This document shows positions 30,632-39,740 of a DNA stretch of 64,000 nt, in pieces. The stretch is from Candidatus Heritagella gallinarum (GTDB lineage: Bacteria > Bacillota > Clostridia > Oscillospirales > Acutalibacteraceae): NCBI GenBank assembly GCA_904394685.1, contig CAJFNK010000065.1, positions 1 through 64,000 of the forward strand. The letters are read 5' to 3'. Made by a program: the position numbers and the translations under genes. How positions within the stretch are numbered: the first letter of the stretch is position 1; every line of letters begins with the position of its first letter. The notes beneath the pieces were generated by a model. It searched no databases and was not told the DNA's origin. It saw only the letters and a list, made by a program, of their open reading frames with translations.

Positions 30632-32746
30632 TTATTTGTCGTCTTTCAGGGCATCAGCGGCCGAAGGAACCACAATCTCACCCTTTTCGTCAACATACGC
30701 ATTATAGAAATAAGCGTTGAGCATATCACGGGCGATGTTTTTGGAATAAGTGCCGTTGGAGCCGTGTTCCAGCACCACTGCAATCGCAATTTCGGGCTCA
30801 TCATAGGGAGCGAACGCAATAAAGGTGACGTTATCCGAGTTCCCGGTTCCTGTCTGAGCCGTACCGGTTTTTGCACCGATCTTTACGCCATAGTTGGCAA
30901 AATCAGCAGCCGTTCCGCCTGCCTCTGTTACCTTTGCCATTCCTTCCCGCACAATTTCCAGATTCTCATCGCTGACGCCAACCTCATTGAGGACCGTCTT
31001 TCCTTTTTCTTCCACTACATTCTGGCGGGTATAGTCGGTCACCTTATCCACCAGATGCAGCTGTAAGCGGTCACCGCCATTTGCAATCGAAGCACAGTAG
31101 CTCACCAGCTGTACCGGGGTAAAGGAGTTATCCATCTGTCCGATTGCTGCCGAAAGTGTCATACCATCGGTCCAGGTATCGCCCGAACGGCGCTCGTAAT
31201 CCTCTGGATTTGTCAGTACGCCGGCGCTTTCCGGCACTTCCAATCCGGTTTTTTGTCCCAATCCAAACAGGGTTCCATAAGCGTCGAGCTTTTCAATCCC
31301 CAAGCGACGTCCCACATCATAGAAAAAGATATTGCAGGATTTTTCCAGCGCTTTATAAATATTCGTGTCATAATGCCAGCCCATACAGGTGGGAGCCAGT
31401 TTCGTGTCTTTGGTATAATAAGTGTAGTAATGTCCGCAGTACACGGTGCTGGTAGGGTTAATAATCCCCTCCTCCAGCGCAGCTGCCGCCACTACCGGCT
31501 TAAAAATTGAGCCAGGAGCAAACGTACCGCTGAACGCCCGGTTAATCATCGGGAACGTTTCATCGTTATTGAGCTGATTATAATAGGCGATATCGCTGAT
31601 ATATTTATTCAGGTCATAAGTGGGATACGTGCTGGCGGCCAGCACAGCACCGGTTTTTAGGTCGATCATCACCGCCGCACCGGCTTCACAGTCGGCACCC
31701 TTGGGGTCCTTCTCGGTAGGGACTGCATTTTCTTTGGCAGCTTTGGCGTTTTTGGCAAGCGAAGTATTGACCACCGACTGGATTCGGGAATCCAGTGTGA
31801 GATACACCGTATTTCCCGCCTTTGGGGAGACCTCTATTTCCGAACTGGTGAGGTTTCCTTCCCGGTCTGTTTCCAGCGTCAGTTTCCCGTTTTCCCCTCG
31901 CAAAGTATCTTCCAGCGCCCATTCAATCCCGTTTTGTCCAATGGTATCGTCATAGGAATAACCCGAAAGATTCTCCAGGCTAAAGGTGTTGTTTTCCTTT
32001 TTGATCTCGTCATACTGCTCGGCAGAAAGAGGGCCTGTCTTCCCGATAATATGCGGAGCCAGCGCACCGTCGGGGTATTCCCGGATGGTGCTTACATCTA
32101 CCCGAACGCCGGGCATATTGGCTGTACGCTCGTTGACAACGGTCATTACGTCTGCCGAAATATCCTTGGCAAATGTATAGGGAGAATCTGCGTCAAACAG
32201 GTTCTTCTTCATGTTATAGCGCACCGAAATGATTTTGATGGCGTCCTGCGGGTCATAGTCCTGACAGTCAAACATCTCGATCAGCTGCTTCATGCACTCA
32301 TCCGCCGTGGCATAAGAGTTCATATGGAGCATGCTGCTGCTTTTTAAAAATTCAATCTCGGAATCATAGTCTTCCTTAAAAGAATAGGTACCATCTGCCT
32401 CCAGTTGAATGGGAAGCACGTCAATCCATTCGCTTTTGGTTTCCTCCATGATGCCAATCAGCTCCAAGATCGTGTCGTTGAGCTTTTCATGGTCGATCAA
32501 AGTATCGTCAAATACGATATTATAGCAGGTGCGGTTCTTGGCCAGCTCCTTCCCGTTCCGGTCGAGAATCTCCCCACGGGTAGCGGTGAGCTTGATATAC
32601 GAAGAAACAGTTGTGTTGGACAAGTCATAATAGCTCTGTCCGTCCACAATCTGCCACTGGAACAGGCGCAGCGCAAACGCACTGAAAATTCCAATCAGCA
32701 ACAATGCACACACCACATAGCGGCCGATTCCTGCAAACTTCTTCAC
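30632..32746 (-). CDS. mrdA: penicillin-binding protein 2 (class B transpeptidase, elongation)
   Basis: 704 residues. One N-terminal membrane helix (about 10-28), dimerisation domain (50-300) and transpeptidase domain with active-site Ser413 in SIFK, the SCN triad at 470-472 and KTGTAQTG from 626. It crosslinks lateral-wall peptidoglycan with the Mre complex. It directly follows mreD. RodA, the usual glycosyltransferase partner, is not in this window. The insertion between the two domains (residues about 80-200) is long, as in clostridial PBP2 proteins. Confidence 0.95.
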   Translation of the reverse strand: MKKFAGIGRYVVCALLLIGIFSAFALRLFQWQIVDGQSYYDLSNTTVSSYIKLTATRGEILDRNGKELAKNRTCYNIVFDDTLIDHEKLNDTILELIGIMEETKSEWIDVLPIQLEADGTYSFKEDYDSEIEFLKSSSMLHMNSYATADECMKQLIEMFDCQDYDPQDAIKIISVRYNMKKNLFDADSPYTFAKDISADVMTVVNERTANMPGVRVDVSTIREYPDGALAPHIIGKTGPLSAEQYDEIKKENNTFSLENLSGYSYDDTIGQNGIEWALEDTLRGENGKLTLETDREGNLTSSEIEVSPKAGNTVYLTLDSRIQSVVNTSLAKNAKAAKENAVPTEKDPKGADCEAGAAVMIDLKTGAVLAASTYPTYDLNKYISDIAYYNQLNNDETFPMINRAFSGTFAPGSIFKPVVAAAALEEGIINPTSTVYCGHYYTYYTKDTKLAPTCMGWHYDTNIYKALEKSCNIFFYDVGRRLGIEKLDAYGTLFGLGQKTGLEVPESAGVLTNPEDYERRSGDTWTDGMTLSAAIGQMDNSFTPVQLVSYCASIANGGDRLQLHLVDKVTDYTRQNVVEEKGKTVLNEVGVSDENLEIVREGMAKVTEAGGTAADFANYGVKIGAKTGTAQTGTGNSDNVTFIAFAPYDEPEIAIAVVLEHGSNGTYSKNIARDMLNAYFYNAYVDEKGEIVVPSAADALKDDK

Positions 32747-32797
32747 GATGGAATTCCTCCTTCCGGGACAAATGGTTATAAACTATCAAAGTCAGAG

Positions 32798-33310
32798 TTA
32801 CTCTGATGGTCGTATCAACAAAGCGAATGCACGGTTAAAATAGAACGTAATCGGGGTCAAAATCAACGAATAGGCGATTCGGGGCAGATAATGGTATACC
32901 AGCGCATAGGTACAATTATCATACCCATACAGCACATAATAAAACAGCCATTGCAGCAAAACAATCAGCACCAGCGCCAGCGTGTTCACCAAAAACGAGG
33001 TGAGCAGGTTGGTACGCAGAAGGTCGGCGGAAAAGGCGCTGATGACATAACAGGCCACGCCCAACAAAATCCCGTGAAATCCCAGTGCATCGCCGATGCC
33101 GAAATCAATCAGCAGCCCGCCAAAAATACCAAAGGCCATCGACGGCAGTTCGGTTTCAAACATGGCGATTGCCAGAGCGGCAGGGATAATCAGAATCGGC
33201 CTTGCCCCCAACAGCGGCGGGAGCAGACCCGGTGTCTGCTGAATCATATACAGCACCAGCAATTCCAGCGCATAGGCAAAATACCGGATAAAGCGATAAC
33301 GATTTTCCAT
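32798..33310 (-). CDS. mreD: rod shape-determining protein MreD
   Basis: 170 residues with five or six predicted membrane helices and little polar sequence, the normal MreD layout. The segment MAFGIFGGLLIDFGIGDALGFHGILLG (about 57-83) is characteristic. It lies 3 nt after mreC and 51 nt before the PBP2 gene. It links cytoplasmic MreB to extracellular wall enzymes through MreC. Confidence 0.92.
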   Translation of the reverse strand: MENRYRFIRYFAYALELLVLYMIQQTPGLLPPLLGARPILIIPAALAIAMFETELPSMAFGIFGGLLIDFGIGDALGFHGILLGVACYVISAFSADLLRTNLLTSFLVNTLALVLIVLLQWLFYYVLYGYDNCTYALVYHYLPRIAYSLILTPITFYFNRAFALLIRPSE

Positions 33311-33313
33311 ACA

Positions 33314-34255
33314 TCATCCCTCCGGCGAAGGGGACGGGCTGGGACTTTGGCTGGGAGAAGGGCTAGGGGACGGGGTAGCCGAATCTTTTTCGGGGTCCGT
33401 CTGTTCGGTAATCGCAATTTCACCCTTGCCCACAAAATCGGTGATAATAAAGATGTCCCGCACATTCTTGATATCGACAAAGGGCTTTACCAGCGCATAC
33501 TGGGAAACCCCGTTATCTTCATATTGGATATCCGTCACCGTACCGATGAGCAGGTCTTTGGGATACATGCCCGAAAGCCCGGTGGTGGTGATGATGTCCC
33601 CGGCCTCGATGGTGTTTTCCGAGGTGAGATAGGCCATTTTAATCAGCCCCTGATCGGCCAGAGTAATATCGCAGCCCGTCACACCGGTGTCACGGCTTTC
33701 TTTTGCGATTGCGCCGATTTTGGTGTTGGGGGAATACAGCGTCGTCACTTGGCTGGAAGTGGCGTATACCTCCGAAACCCAGCCGACAATTCCGTCGCCG
33801 GTAATCACCGGGTCATTTTTGGAAACCCCGTTAAGATATCCCTGATCGATGGAAAATCCATAGAACACATCGTTGGGGTCACGCCCAATGACCGTTGCCG
33901 GCAGCATTTTATAATCTCGGTTTTCATCTTTCAACTCCAACACGGTTTCATACTGTTCATTTTTCTGCTTAATATCATAATAGTCCACCAGCTGCTCCCG
34001 CAGCTTGCGGATCTCCTCTTTTAACGCATCGTTTTCCGCCTGAAGCTGCTGGTTGGAAACCGTCAGCTCCTGCGCCAGCACCGAAGCGTTGGTGGTAACG
34101 CCGGTACTGATCCGCTGCATGGGAGAAGACAGCAGGCTCAAAAGGTTGGCGGTAGCGGAACTGCCCACGCTGTTGGTGTAGAGCATCAGCCCCAGCAACA
34201 CAAACACCGAGGCGAGCAGAATTTTAAAGCTCCTGTTTTGAAAAAAACCTTTCAA
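33314..34255 (-). CDS. mreC: rod shape-determining protein MreC
   Basis: 313 residues. N-terminal membrane helix (about 10-28), coiled coil (about 60-110, rich in Leu/Glu: QAENDALKEEIRKLREQL) and a beta-rich periplasmic domain with DPNDVFYGFSIDQGYLNGV and the typical GIVGWVSEV. The C-terminus ends in a Pro/Ser repeat (PSPSPSPSQSPSPSPSPEG), an unusual disordered tail. The gene is followed at once by mreD. A hairpin with terminator-like features separates it from mreB. Confidence 0.94.
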   Translation of the reverse strand: MKGFFQNRSFKILLASVFVLLGLMLYTNSVGSSATANLLSLLSSPMQRISTGVTTNASVLAQELTVSNQQLQAENDALKEEIRKLREQLVDYYDIKQKNEQYETVLELKDENRDYKMLPATVIGRDPNDVFYGFSIDQGYLNGVSKNDPVITGDGIVGWVSEVYATSSQVTTLYSPNTKIGAIAKESRDTGVTGCDITLADQGLIKMAYLTSENTIEAGDIITTTGLSGMYPKDLLIGTVTDIQYEDNGVSQYALVKPFVDIKNVRDIFIITDFVGKGEIAITEQTDPEKDSATPSPSPSPSQSPSPSPSPEG

Positions 34256-34284
34256 TCAAAACGCCTCCTTACAAATCAGTTCCC

Positions 34285-34362
34285 AAAAAAGAACAGGGGC
34301 TATCACCCATTCCCCCCCAGCCGGAGCAGCGCCGGCCGCATGGGGAAAAGGGTGGCAGCCCC
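34285..34362 (-). terminator. long hairpin between mreB and mreC, possible partial terminator
   Basis: GGGGCTATCACCC (34296-34308) and GGGTGGCAGCCCC (34350-34362) pair with a small internal mismatch; CCCCA/TGGGG and GCCGG/CCGGC extend it inside. On the minus strand it is followed by TGTTCTTTTTT. It would reduce mreCD-PBP2 expression relative to mreB. Confidence 0.6.
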
Positions 34363-34418
34363 AGACATGATATATCGGACAAAATATGCCGTAACAGAAC
34401 AGCCAAGGCGCCCCCCGC

Positions 34419-35432
34419 TTAGCGGCGGTTTGCCTTATAATACTCTCTGGGCATTACGATTTCCAAGCGCTTGCCGGTACCGTCAACCACACAGTCCAGA
34501 GGACGCTCCGCCACATGGACGGGCATACCGGTTTCCTGGGAAACCAGCTGATCCAGACCCAGCAGCAAAGCGCCGCCGCCGGTCAGCATGATACCATGGT
34601 CGATCACGTCGGCAGAAAGCTCCGGCGGGGTCTTTTCCAGGGTGCTCTTGATGGCGTCTACAATCGTCATCAGCGGGTCGGCCAGTGCATCCCGCACCTC
34701 GTCGGCGTGGATGGTCACATTTTTGGGCAGGCCGTCCACCAGGTTGCGACCCTTGATCTCCATGGTCACATCCTTCATTTCCTCGGTGGGATAGGCAGAA
34801 CCAATCTTGATCTTGATATCCTCAGCGGTGCGCTCACCGATGAGCAGGTTATACTTCTTCTTCACATAAGAAATAATGGACTCGTCAAACTTGTCGCCGG
34901 CAACCCGCACGGAGCAGGAAGTAACGATATCGCCCAGAGAAATAATAGCGACCTCGGCGGTACCGCCGCCGATATCCACCACCATGCTGCCGGTAGGCTC
35001 TGCCACAGGCAGGCCTGCGCCGATAGCGGCGGCCATGGGCTCCTCGATCAGTTCCACTTCTTTAGCGCCAGCCTGACGGGCAGCGTCCTCAACCGCACGG
35101 CGCTCCACCTCGGTCACGCCAGAGGGGATACACACCACCACACGGGGACGGCTGAAAGAATTGGATTTAATCGCCTTGCGGATAAAATGCTTGAGCATGG
35201 TTGCGGTCACATCAAAGTCGGCAATAACGCCGTCTTTCAGCGGGCGCACGGCCACAATCGAGCCGGGGGTACGGCCAATCATCTCTTTGGCCTGTGTGCC
35301 TACTGCCAGAACTTCTTCAGAACGGATGTCTACCGCTACCACAGAAGGCTCCCGCATGACAATGCCCTTACCCTTCATAAATACCAGGGTATTCGCTGTG
35401 CCCAGATCAATTCCGATATCCTTTGAAAACAT
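34419..35432 (-). CDS. mreB: rod shape-determining protein MreB
   Basis: 337 residues, actin-fold. Phosphate 1 loop [19 protein letters not shown] (5-23), the connecting and phosphate 2 motif [21 protein letters not shown], and the adenosine motif [18 protein letters not shown] near 285 are all intact. It polymerises on the inner membrane to guide wall synthesis. The promoter (35589-35617) and a 12-bp repeat array lie in the leader. The ATG has AAAGGGGAAT upstream. Confidence 0.96.
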   Translation of the reverse strand: MFSKDIGIDLGTANTLVFMKGKGIVMREPSVVAVDIRSEEVLAVGTQAKEMIGRTPGSIVAVRPLKDGVIADFDVTATMLKHFIRKAIKSNSFSRPRVVVCIPSGVTEVERRAVEDAARQAGAKEVELIEEPMAAAIGAGLPVAEPTGSMVVDIGGGTAEVAIISLGDIVTSCSVRVAGDKFDESIISYVKKKYNLLIGERTAEDIKIKIGSAYPTEEMKDVTMEIKGRNLVDGLPKNVTIHADEVRDALADPLMTIVDAIKSTLEKTPPELSADVIDHGIMLTGGGALLLGLDQLVSQETGMPVHVAERPLDCVVDGTGKRLEIVMPREYYKANRR

Positions 35433-35504
35433 GAAAAATTCCCCTTTCCTTCACCAGCATATATCAACCATAAACATCACACAATATTCAAGTCAAACCC
35501 GGTT

Positions 35505-35555
35505 CCCGGCAACCTGCCTGGCAACCTGCCCGGCAACCTGCCTGGCAACTTGCCA
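35505..35555. repeat. four tandem 12-bp repeats in the mreB leader
   Basis: Four consecutive copies of CYGGCAACCTGC (the last with CTTGC) fill 35505-35555. Each unit is nearly self-complementary (GGCAAC/TTGCC-type). They lie between the mreB promoter and its ribosome binding site, so they are transcribed as part of the mreB leader. Confidence 0.85.
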
Positions 35556-35588
35556 GATTTGAGAAACCGATTTTAGATAGTACGCTTT

Positions 35589-35617
35589 ATTATACCCCTT
35601 TTTCCTCTTTTTCTCAA
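35589..35617 (-). promoter_or_regulatory. promoter of mreB
   Basis: On the minus strand TTGAGA (35612-35617), 17-nt spacer, TATAAT (35589-35594). The predicted 5' leader of about 150 nt contains the tandem repeats. Confidence 0.8.
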
Positions 35618-35687
35618 CAGGAAACTGGCGCTCAAACCCGGATTTATGTAAATTTTATCAGATTTCAGCACCCAATGGCAACCCCGG

Positions 35688-35730
35688 AAAAAAATTCTGG
35701 ACAGAGTGCCTGCATACCGGCGCTCTGTCC
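35688..35730 (-). terminator. terminator of the zapA-U32-dut-DUF4321 operon
   Basis: GGACAGAG (35699-35706) pairs with CTCTGTCC (35723-35730), extended by GCC/GGC. On the minus strand a T tract (AGAATTTTTTTCC) follows. Confidence 0.88.
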
Positions 35731-35746
35731 ATGAAAAATACATGAA

Positions 35747-36013
35747 TTAAACATTAATTTTTATCTGGCTCCCAAGCAAAACAGCGCCCAAAACCAGCAC
35801 GGTTTCTGCAACGCTGATATTAATATGGGCGCCAAATGCCAGCTGCATCACATAGAGGTCCAGCGTGACAGGGTCCCAGCCGAATTGAATCCGCCAGGCC
35901 AACCACGAAAGGAAGGGGATTCCCTCGCAGCCCTGGGCAGCGGCGTTTCCCAAAAACACGGCCAGCACCAGCAGCACGGCCAACAGCAGCAGCCGGAAAA
36001 CTACCCGCTTCAT
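35747..36013 (-). CDS. DUF4321-like small membrane protein
   Basis: 88 residues with two hydrophobic helices (about 4-25 and 60-83) around a short loop, YVMQLAFGAHINISVAETVLVLGAVLLG. This layout and the position near mreB match the DUF4321 family of clostridial membrane proteins, which is often encoded beside mreB or maf. Function unknown. It starts 13 nt after dut, and a terminator follows. Confidence 0.7.
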   Translation of the reverse strand: MKRVVFRLLLLAVLLVLAVFLGNAAAQGCEGIPFLSWLAWRIQFGWDPVTLDLYVMQLAFGAHINISVAETVLVLGAVLLGSQIKINV

Positions 36014-36026
36014 TTTTGTCCTCCCC

Positions 36027-36488
36027 TCACAGGCGGCCGGTAGAGCCGAACCCGCCTTCTCCTCTCAGCGTGTCGTCCAGCTCCTCCACCTCGCACACTT
36101 CCGGCATCAGCACCGGGTGCAGCACCAGCTGGGCAATCCGTTCTCCCGGCTGGATGGTAAACGGTTCGCTCGAAAAGTTACACAGCCCCACCTGGATTTC
36201 TCCCCGGTAGTCGCTGTCCACCACGCCGACTCCATTGGAAAGCGCCACGCCATGCCGCACGCCCAGGCTGCTCCGGGCATAAATCATCCCGGCGGCTCCC
36301 TGTGGGATTGCAGCGGCAATCCCGGTGGGAATCAGCGCCCGCTGTCCCGGCTCCAGCACCATTGGCTTCTCGATGCAGGCGCTCAAATCCATCCCGGCGC
36401 TCCCCTGTGTGGCACGTTTGGGTATGATCGCCTCCGGGCGCACCTTCTTAATTGGCAAACACATATTACAGGTATTTTTCAGTTCCAT
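36027..36488 (-). CDS. dut: dUTP diphosphatase
   Basis: 153 residues, trimeric dUTPase. Motifs: SAGMDLSA (motif 1, about 30-37), ARSSLG (motif 2, about 71-76), GVVDSDYRGEI (motif 3, about 88-98), GERIAQLVLHPV (motif 4) and the C-terminal arm RGEGGFGSTG (motif 5), all intact. It removes dUTP and supplies dUMP. The start has AAAGGA 9 nt upstream. It lies 108 nt after the U32 gene and precedes the DUF4321 gene. Confidence 0.96.
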   Translation of the reverse strand: MELKNTCNMCLPIKKVRPEAIIPKRATQGSAGMDLSACIEKPMVLEPGQRALIPTGIAAAIPQGAAGMIYARSSLGVRHGVALSNGVGVVDSDYRGEIQVGLCNFSSEPFTIQPGERIAQLVLHPVLMPEVCEVEELDDTLRGEGGFGSTGRL

Positions 36489-36596
36489 TCGGATATCCTT
36501 TCTTGGGGCAAAATCATTCTCAAAAAGCCCCTTTTATCAGTGTTTAGAGGTTTCCCCAGGCTTTTCACAGAGTTTTCAACGTTTTCCACCGAATTT

Positions 36597-38690
36597 TCAA
36601 CATGACTCCCAACCACGGTAATATAGTCCTCTGGTATAGTTTCCATGCGGGTTTTCCCCCGTCTGCCACCGCCGGAAGACTTCCTCTGTTTCCACAGGAC
36701 TTTCCACAGTAAAACGAAATACGACAAAATCCTGTCCTCGGATTTCTCGTTTGCGGTCACCCATCGACAGCGGGACGCTGTTGAGCACCTCGCTATACCG
36801 GTATCCCGCCGTGCGGGTACAAAGCACCGGGAACTGGGCGCCTTTCCGGTCACGCAGCAGGGGCGCTTCCTTGCAGTTGAGGCAGCCCTTGGGCGAATTG
36901 GCAGCCGGGCAGTTTCGGCAAAGCATCACCGGTAGCCTGCCATAGGCCAAAATCCCTCTGGGCAGGCTCCCGCCCAGCCGGGCGCACTGTTCCAGCGTCA
37001 GCTCACACGAAAGCTCCGCCGAAGCAAAGTCCCGCTCCTCCAGCCAGCGCAGCGACTGCGAATTGGTGATATTCAGCGAAAATCCGCCGTGAAGCGCCGC
37101 CCCCATTTCCCAAGCAAGCGCCACAGCGCCCAGATTGCCTACCCAGGTATCCAGGAACCCGGCGTCCATCCGCTCCGAAAGCAGCCGGCGAACGGTTTCT
37201 TCCCCGCCAAAAAAGGCTCTTGGCAAAGCCAGCCCCACCGGGAAGCCCTGCTCCCGCAGGCGCAGCAGCTCCGGCAGCGGCGTGTGCAGGGGCAGCCAGA
37301 CTTTTTCGCAGTCTTTTGCCCAATCGCCCACCTGCTCCGGGCGCTGGAAAAATCCTCGGATTGCAGGTTCCGGCGCTCCCGGATGCGCCGTTTCGGTTAC
37401 ATCGGGCATGGTAAAGGGAACCGGGCTTCGGGAAGCCCGCTGTGCCAGAAGATTTTCCAGCACCTCTCGCCGCAGCCGGTTCAATAGTGAAACCGGAATG
37501 GAAAGCCCTTCTCCCAGGCAGCAATCCAATTCCCGGCAGACAAACGGCGTCCCGCCTGTTTTTTCCAGCTGGGAAGCGCACCGCTCCCGGTCAATTGGGC
37601 GATTTTTGGCGGGTTCGGGGAACACCTCGCTCACCGCCTGCGCCGTGTGCCCCTCGTCATCCCAGGCAGAAAGGGACACCGGCTCGCCCGAAAGCACCCG
37701 CAGGCGCAGCGTTACCGGCACCCGCTGCCGTTCTTCCCGATACAGGCCGTGCAGACGGGCAAATACCGCCGAGGTCGCCCCGGTCACATCTTCTTTGGTG
37801 CGGGTGCCGAACATCTCCACCCCCAGCTTTCCATCCGGATAGCCGCTGGTGAATCCCGAACGGGAAAACACCGATTCCAAATCTGCCAGCAGCTGTGGGT
37901 CGGGCGGCATCCCGTCTGCCGACTGGCGGCAGGCCGCCGTGGCCGCCGCCACATATTCCGGGCGCTTCATGCGCCCTTCAATCTTGGCGGAGCACACCCC
38001 TGCCCGGCGCAGTTCCTCCATACGGGTAATCATCGAAAGGTCCCGCAGGCTCAAATCGTGCCCTGTACCACCGGGCGCTGCAAACGGCAGACGGCAGGTT
38101 TGGGCACACATGCCCCGGTTGCCGCTTCTGCCCCCCAGCATGGCGCTGAAATAGCACTGCCCCGAAACCGACATGCAAAGCGCCCCATGGACAAACGCTT
38201 CCAGCTCCACCGGGCAGCTGTCGGCAATCTCCCGCATCTCTAAAAGGGAAAGCTCCCGTGCAAGCACCACCCGCTCCATGCCTTCTTCATACAGCATCCT
38301 GGCCCCTGCGGGTGTGTGGATACTCATCTGGGTGGAAGCATGGACAGGAAGCTCCGGCGCCGCCTTGCGTATCAGGCGGAAAAGGCCCAAGTCCTGCACC
38401 AGCAGGGCGTCAACGGGCAGCGAACAGACAAACTCCAAAAACGACAGAACGGCGGGCAGTTCGTCCTCACGCAAAAGGGTATTCACGGTCAGATATACTT
38501 TTACCCCACGGGCATGGCAGTATTCCACCGCCTGCCGGAGCTGGTCATTGGTAAAATTTTTGGCGGAAGCCCTTGCGCTGAAGGCGCTCCCACCCAAATA
38601 AACGGCATCGGCACCCGCCCGCACCGCCGCTTCCAGCGATTCACCGGACCCGGCAGGGGCAAGCACCTCCACACAGGAAGGAAGTTTCAT
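36597..38690 (-). CDS. U32-family peptidase (YhbU/RlhA type, extended)
   Basis: About 697 residues. The N-terminal half is a U32 TIM barrel: EVLAPAGSGESLEAAVRAGADAVYLGG (8-34), LPVHASTQMSIHTPAG, VELEAFVHGALCMSVSGQCYFSAMLGGRSGNRGMCAQTCRLPF with the four conserved cysteines, then KIEGRMKRPEYV. An additional C-terminal half (about 380-697), containing LCRNCPAANSPKGCLNCKEA, resembles the DUF3656/second U32-like module. Relatives hydroxylate 23S rRNA (RlhA) or process collagen-like substrates. The ATG at 38690 has AGAGAGG upstream. It follows zapA by 33 nt, a pair often seen in Firmicutes. Confidence 0.9.
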   Translation of the reverse strand: MKLPSCVEVLAPAGSGESLEAAVRAGADAVYLGGSAFSARASAKNFTNDQLRQAVEYCHARGVKVYLTVNTLLREDELPAVLSFLEFVCSLPVDALLVQDLGLFRLIRKAAPELPVHASTQMSIHTPAGARMLYEEGMERVVLARELSLLEMREIADSCPVELEAFVHGALCMSVSGQCYFSAMLGGRSGNRGMCAQTCRLPFAAPGGTGHDLSLRDLSMITRMEELRRAGVCSAKIEGRMKRPEYVAAATAACRQSADGMPPDPQLLADLESVFSRSGFTSGYPDGKLGVEMFGTRTKEDVTGATSAVFARLHGLYREERQRVPVTLRLRVLSGEPVSLSAWDDEGHTAQAVSEVFPEPAKNRPIDRERCASQLEKTGGTPFVCRELDCCLGEGLSIPVSLLNRLRREVLENLLAQRASRSPVPFTMPDVTETAHPGAPEPAIRGFFQRPEQVGDWAKDCEKVWLPLHTPLPELLRLREQGFPVGLALPRAFFGGEETVRRLLSERMDAGFLDTWVGNLGAVALAWEMGAALHGGFSLNITNSQSLRWLEERDFASAELSCELTLEQCARLGGSLPRGILAYGRLPVMLCRNCPAANSPKGCLNCKEAPLLRDRKGAQFPVLCTRTAGYRYSEVLNSVPLSMGDRKREIRGQDFVVFRFTVESPVETEEVFRRWQTGENPHGNYTRGLYYRGWESC

Positions 38691-38723
38691 TGGTTTCCTC
38701 TCTCTCACAGGATTTGTATCAGA

Positions 38724-39251
38724 TTATGATTCGGCGTCCTTTTTTTCAAAAAAGCTCATAAACCCTTCTTGCTCCGGCGTAACCGTAGGCTTGAGAGGGT
38801 TGGAAAAGCTGCCTTTCTGCACGCTCTGCGGGGCAGGCCGTTTCACAGGCAAAGAGGGGGCGCTTTCTTCCCCGCCATCTTTTGATGTGGCAGAGGCGGT
38901 TTCCTTTTCTTCCAGCCGGGCACGCAGGGTCTGGATTTCCTGCTTCATGCGCCCGATTTCCCGCTGTGCTTCTTCGGCCTCGATTCTGGCACGGGTCGCA
39001 TCCTCCAGATAATCCCGAATCTGCGAGCGCAGCTGGTCGGCAGACTGGGCTGCCTTGTGGGAAGCGTCACAAAAGTTCAGTGCGGCGATCACAGCCGCCA
39101 TTGTCAGCGAAGCACGGTCATTCTGGCGGAGCACCCCCCGAACCGCTTCTTCGACTTCGTGGCCAACCGAGGTAATATATTCATTGGAATCATCCGAAAC
39201 GATGCTGCACGCAACGCCGCAGATCTCAAGTTTTACTTTGTTTTTACTCAA
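38724..39251 (-). CDS. zapA: cell division protein ZapA-like with extended C-terminus
   Basis: About 176 residues from TTG 39251. The N-terminal ZapA domain reads KVKLEICGVACSIVSDDSNEYITSVGHEVEEAVRGVLRQND (about 4-44), then TMAAVIAALNFCDASHKA, a coiled coil (about 70-125) and a long Ser/Pro-rich tail ending in FMSFFEKKDAES. The TTG start is chosen since AAAGGAG lies upstream and it gives the usual family N-terminus; no ATG with an SD fits. ZapA promotes FtsZ bundling at midcell. The tail of about 50 residues is not typical. Confidence 0.82.
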   Translation of the reverse strand: MSKNKVKLEICGVACSIVSDDSNEYITSVGHEVEEAVRGVLRQNDRASLTMAAVIAALNFCDASHKAAQSADQLRSQIRDYLEDATRARIEAEEAQREIGRMKQEIQTLRARLEEKETASATSKDGGEESAPSLPVKRPAPQSVQKGSFSNPLKPTVTPEQEGFMSFFEKKDAES

Positions 39252-39547
39252 TGGAGTTCCGCTCCTTTCCGGCAGTTTCATTCTGTTCCCATTATACGGC
39301 ATCCTGACAAAATAAGAAAGAGGAATCCGAAAAAGAATTGCCGGACTTACGGTTGATGGCCGCATCTTTTACAAAATGACCTGTGTTTTCCTCTGAAAAA
39401 ATGAATTTTGTCTAAATTTTACAAGAAATACTCAGAAATTTCCCTCGCATATTTTTTGTGATTTCATCCAAAGAAATCTTAAAATTTCGCATAGTCAAGC
39501 CAAAAATTAATCATTTTCACAAAAAAACCACCAATCCCCCTACCCTC

Positions 39548-39576
39548 TTGTATCCGGGGTTAATTTGGTATATAAT
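39548..39576 (+). promoter_or_regulatory. promoter of glgP
   Basis: TTGTAT (39548-39553), 17-nt spacer, TATAAT (39571-39576). Upstream, 39252-39540 is AT-rich and shows no gene. Confidence 0.8.
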
Positions 39577-39584
39577 AACATATT

Positions 39585-39728
39585 GTAAGGATTTGGAACT
39601 CTGTTCCTTCTGCCAACGCCTTATAGTACGTCTGAAACTGGATGAGCCTTCGCCGGAGAATCGGAGCGCTCTCAGGTGGCTTGAGGCGATACCGGTAAAC
39701 CCTTACGGTATAAAACCACGTTTGGAGG
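39585..39728 (+). promoter_or_regulatory. structured 5' leader of glgP
   Basis: About 145 nt of leader hold several possible stems: GGAAC/GTTCC (39595-39607), CGCCT/AGGCG closing a multi-branch region that contains GAGCC/GGCTT and CGCCG/CGGAGCG, and ATACCG/CGGTAT near 39690-39712. No known riboswitch class was recognised, and no terminator is present, so any control would be on translation or stability. The SD GGAGG lies immediately after. Confidence 0.4.
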
Positions 39729-39740
39729 TCATGATGATTT

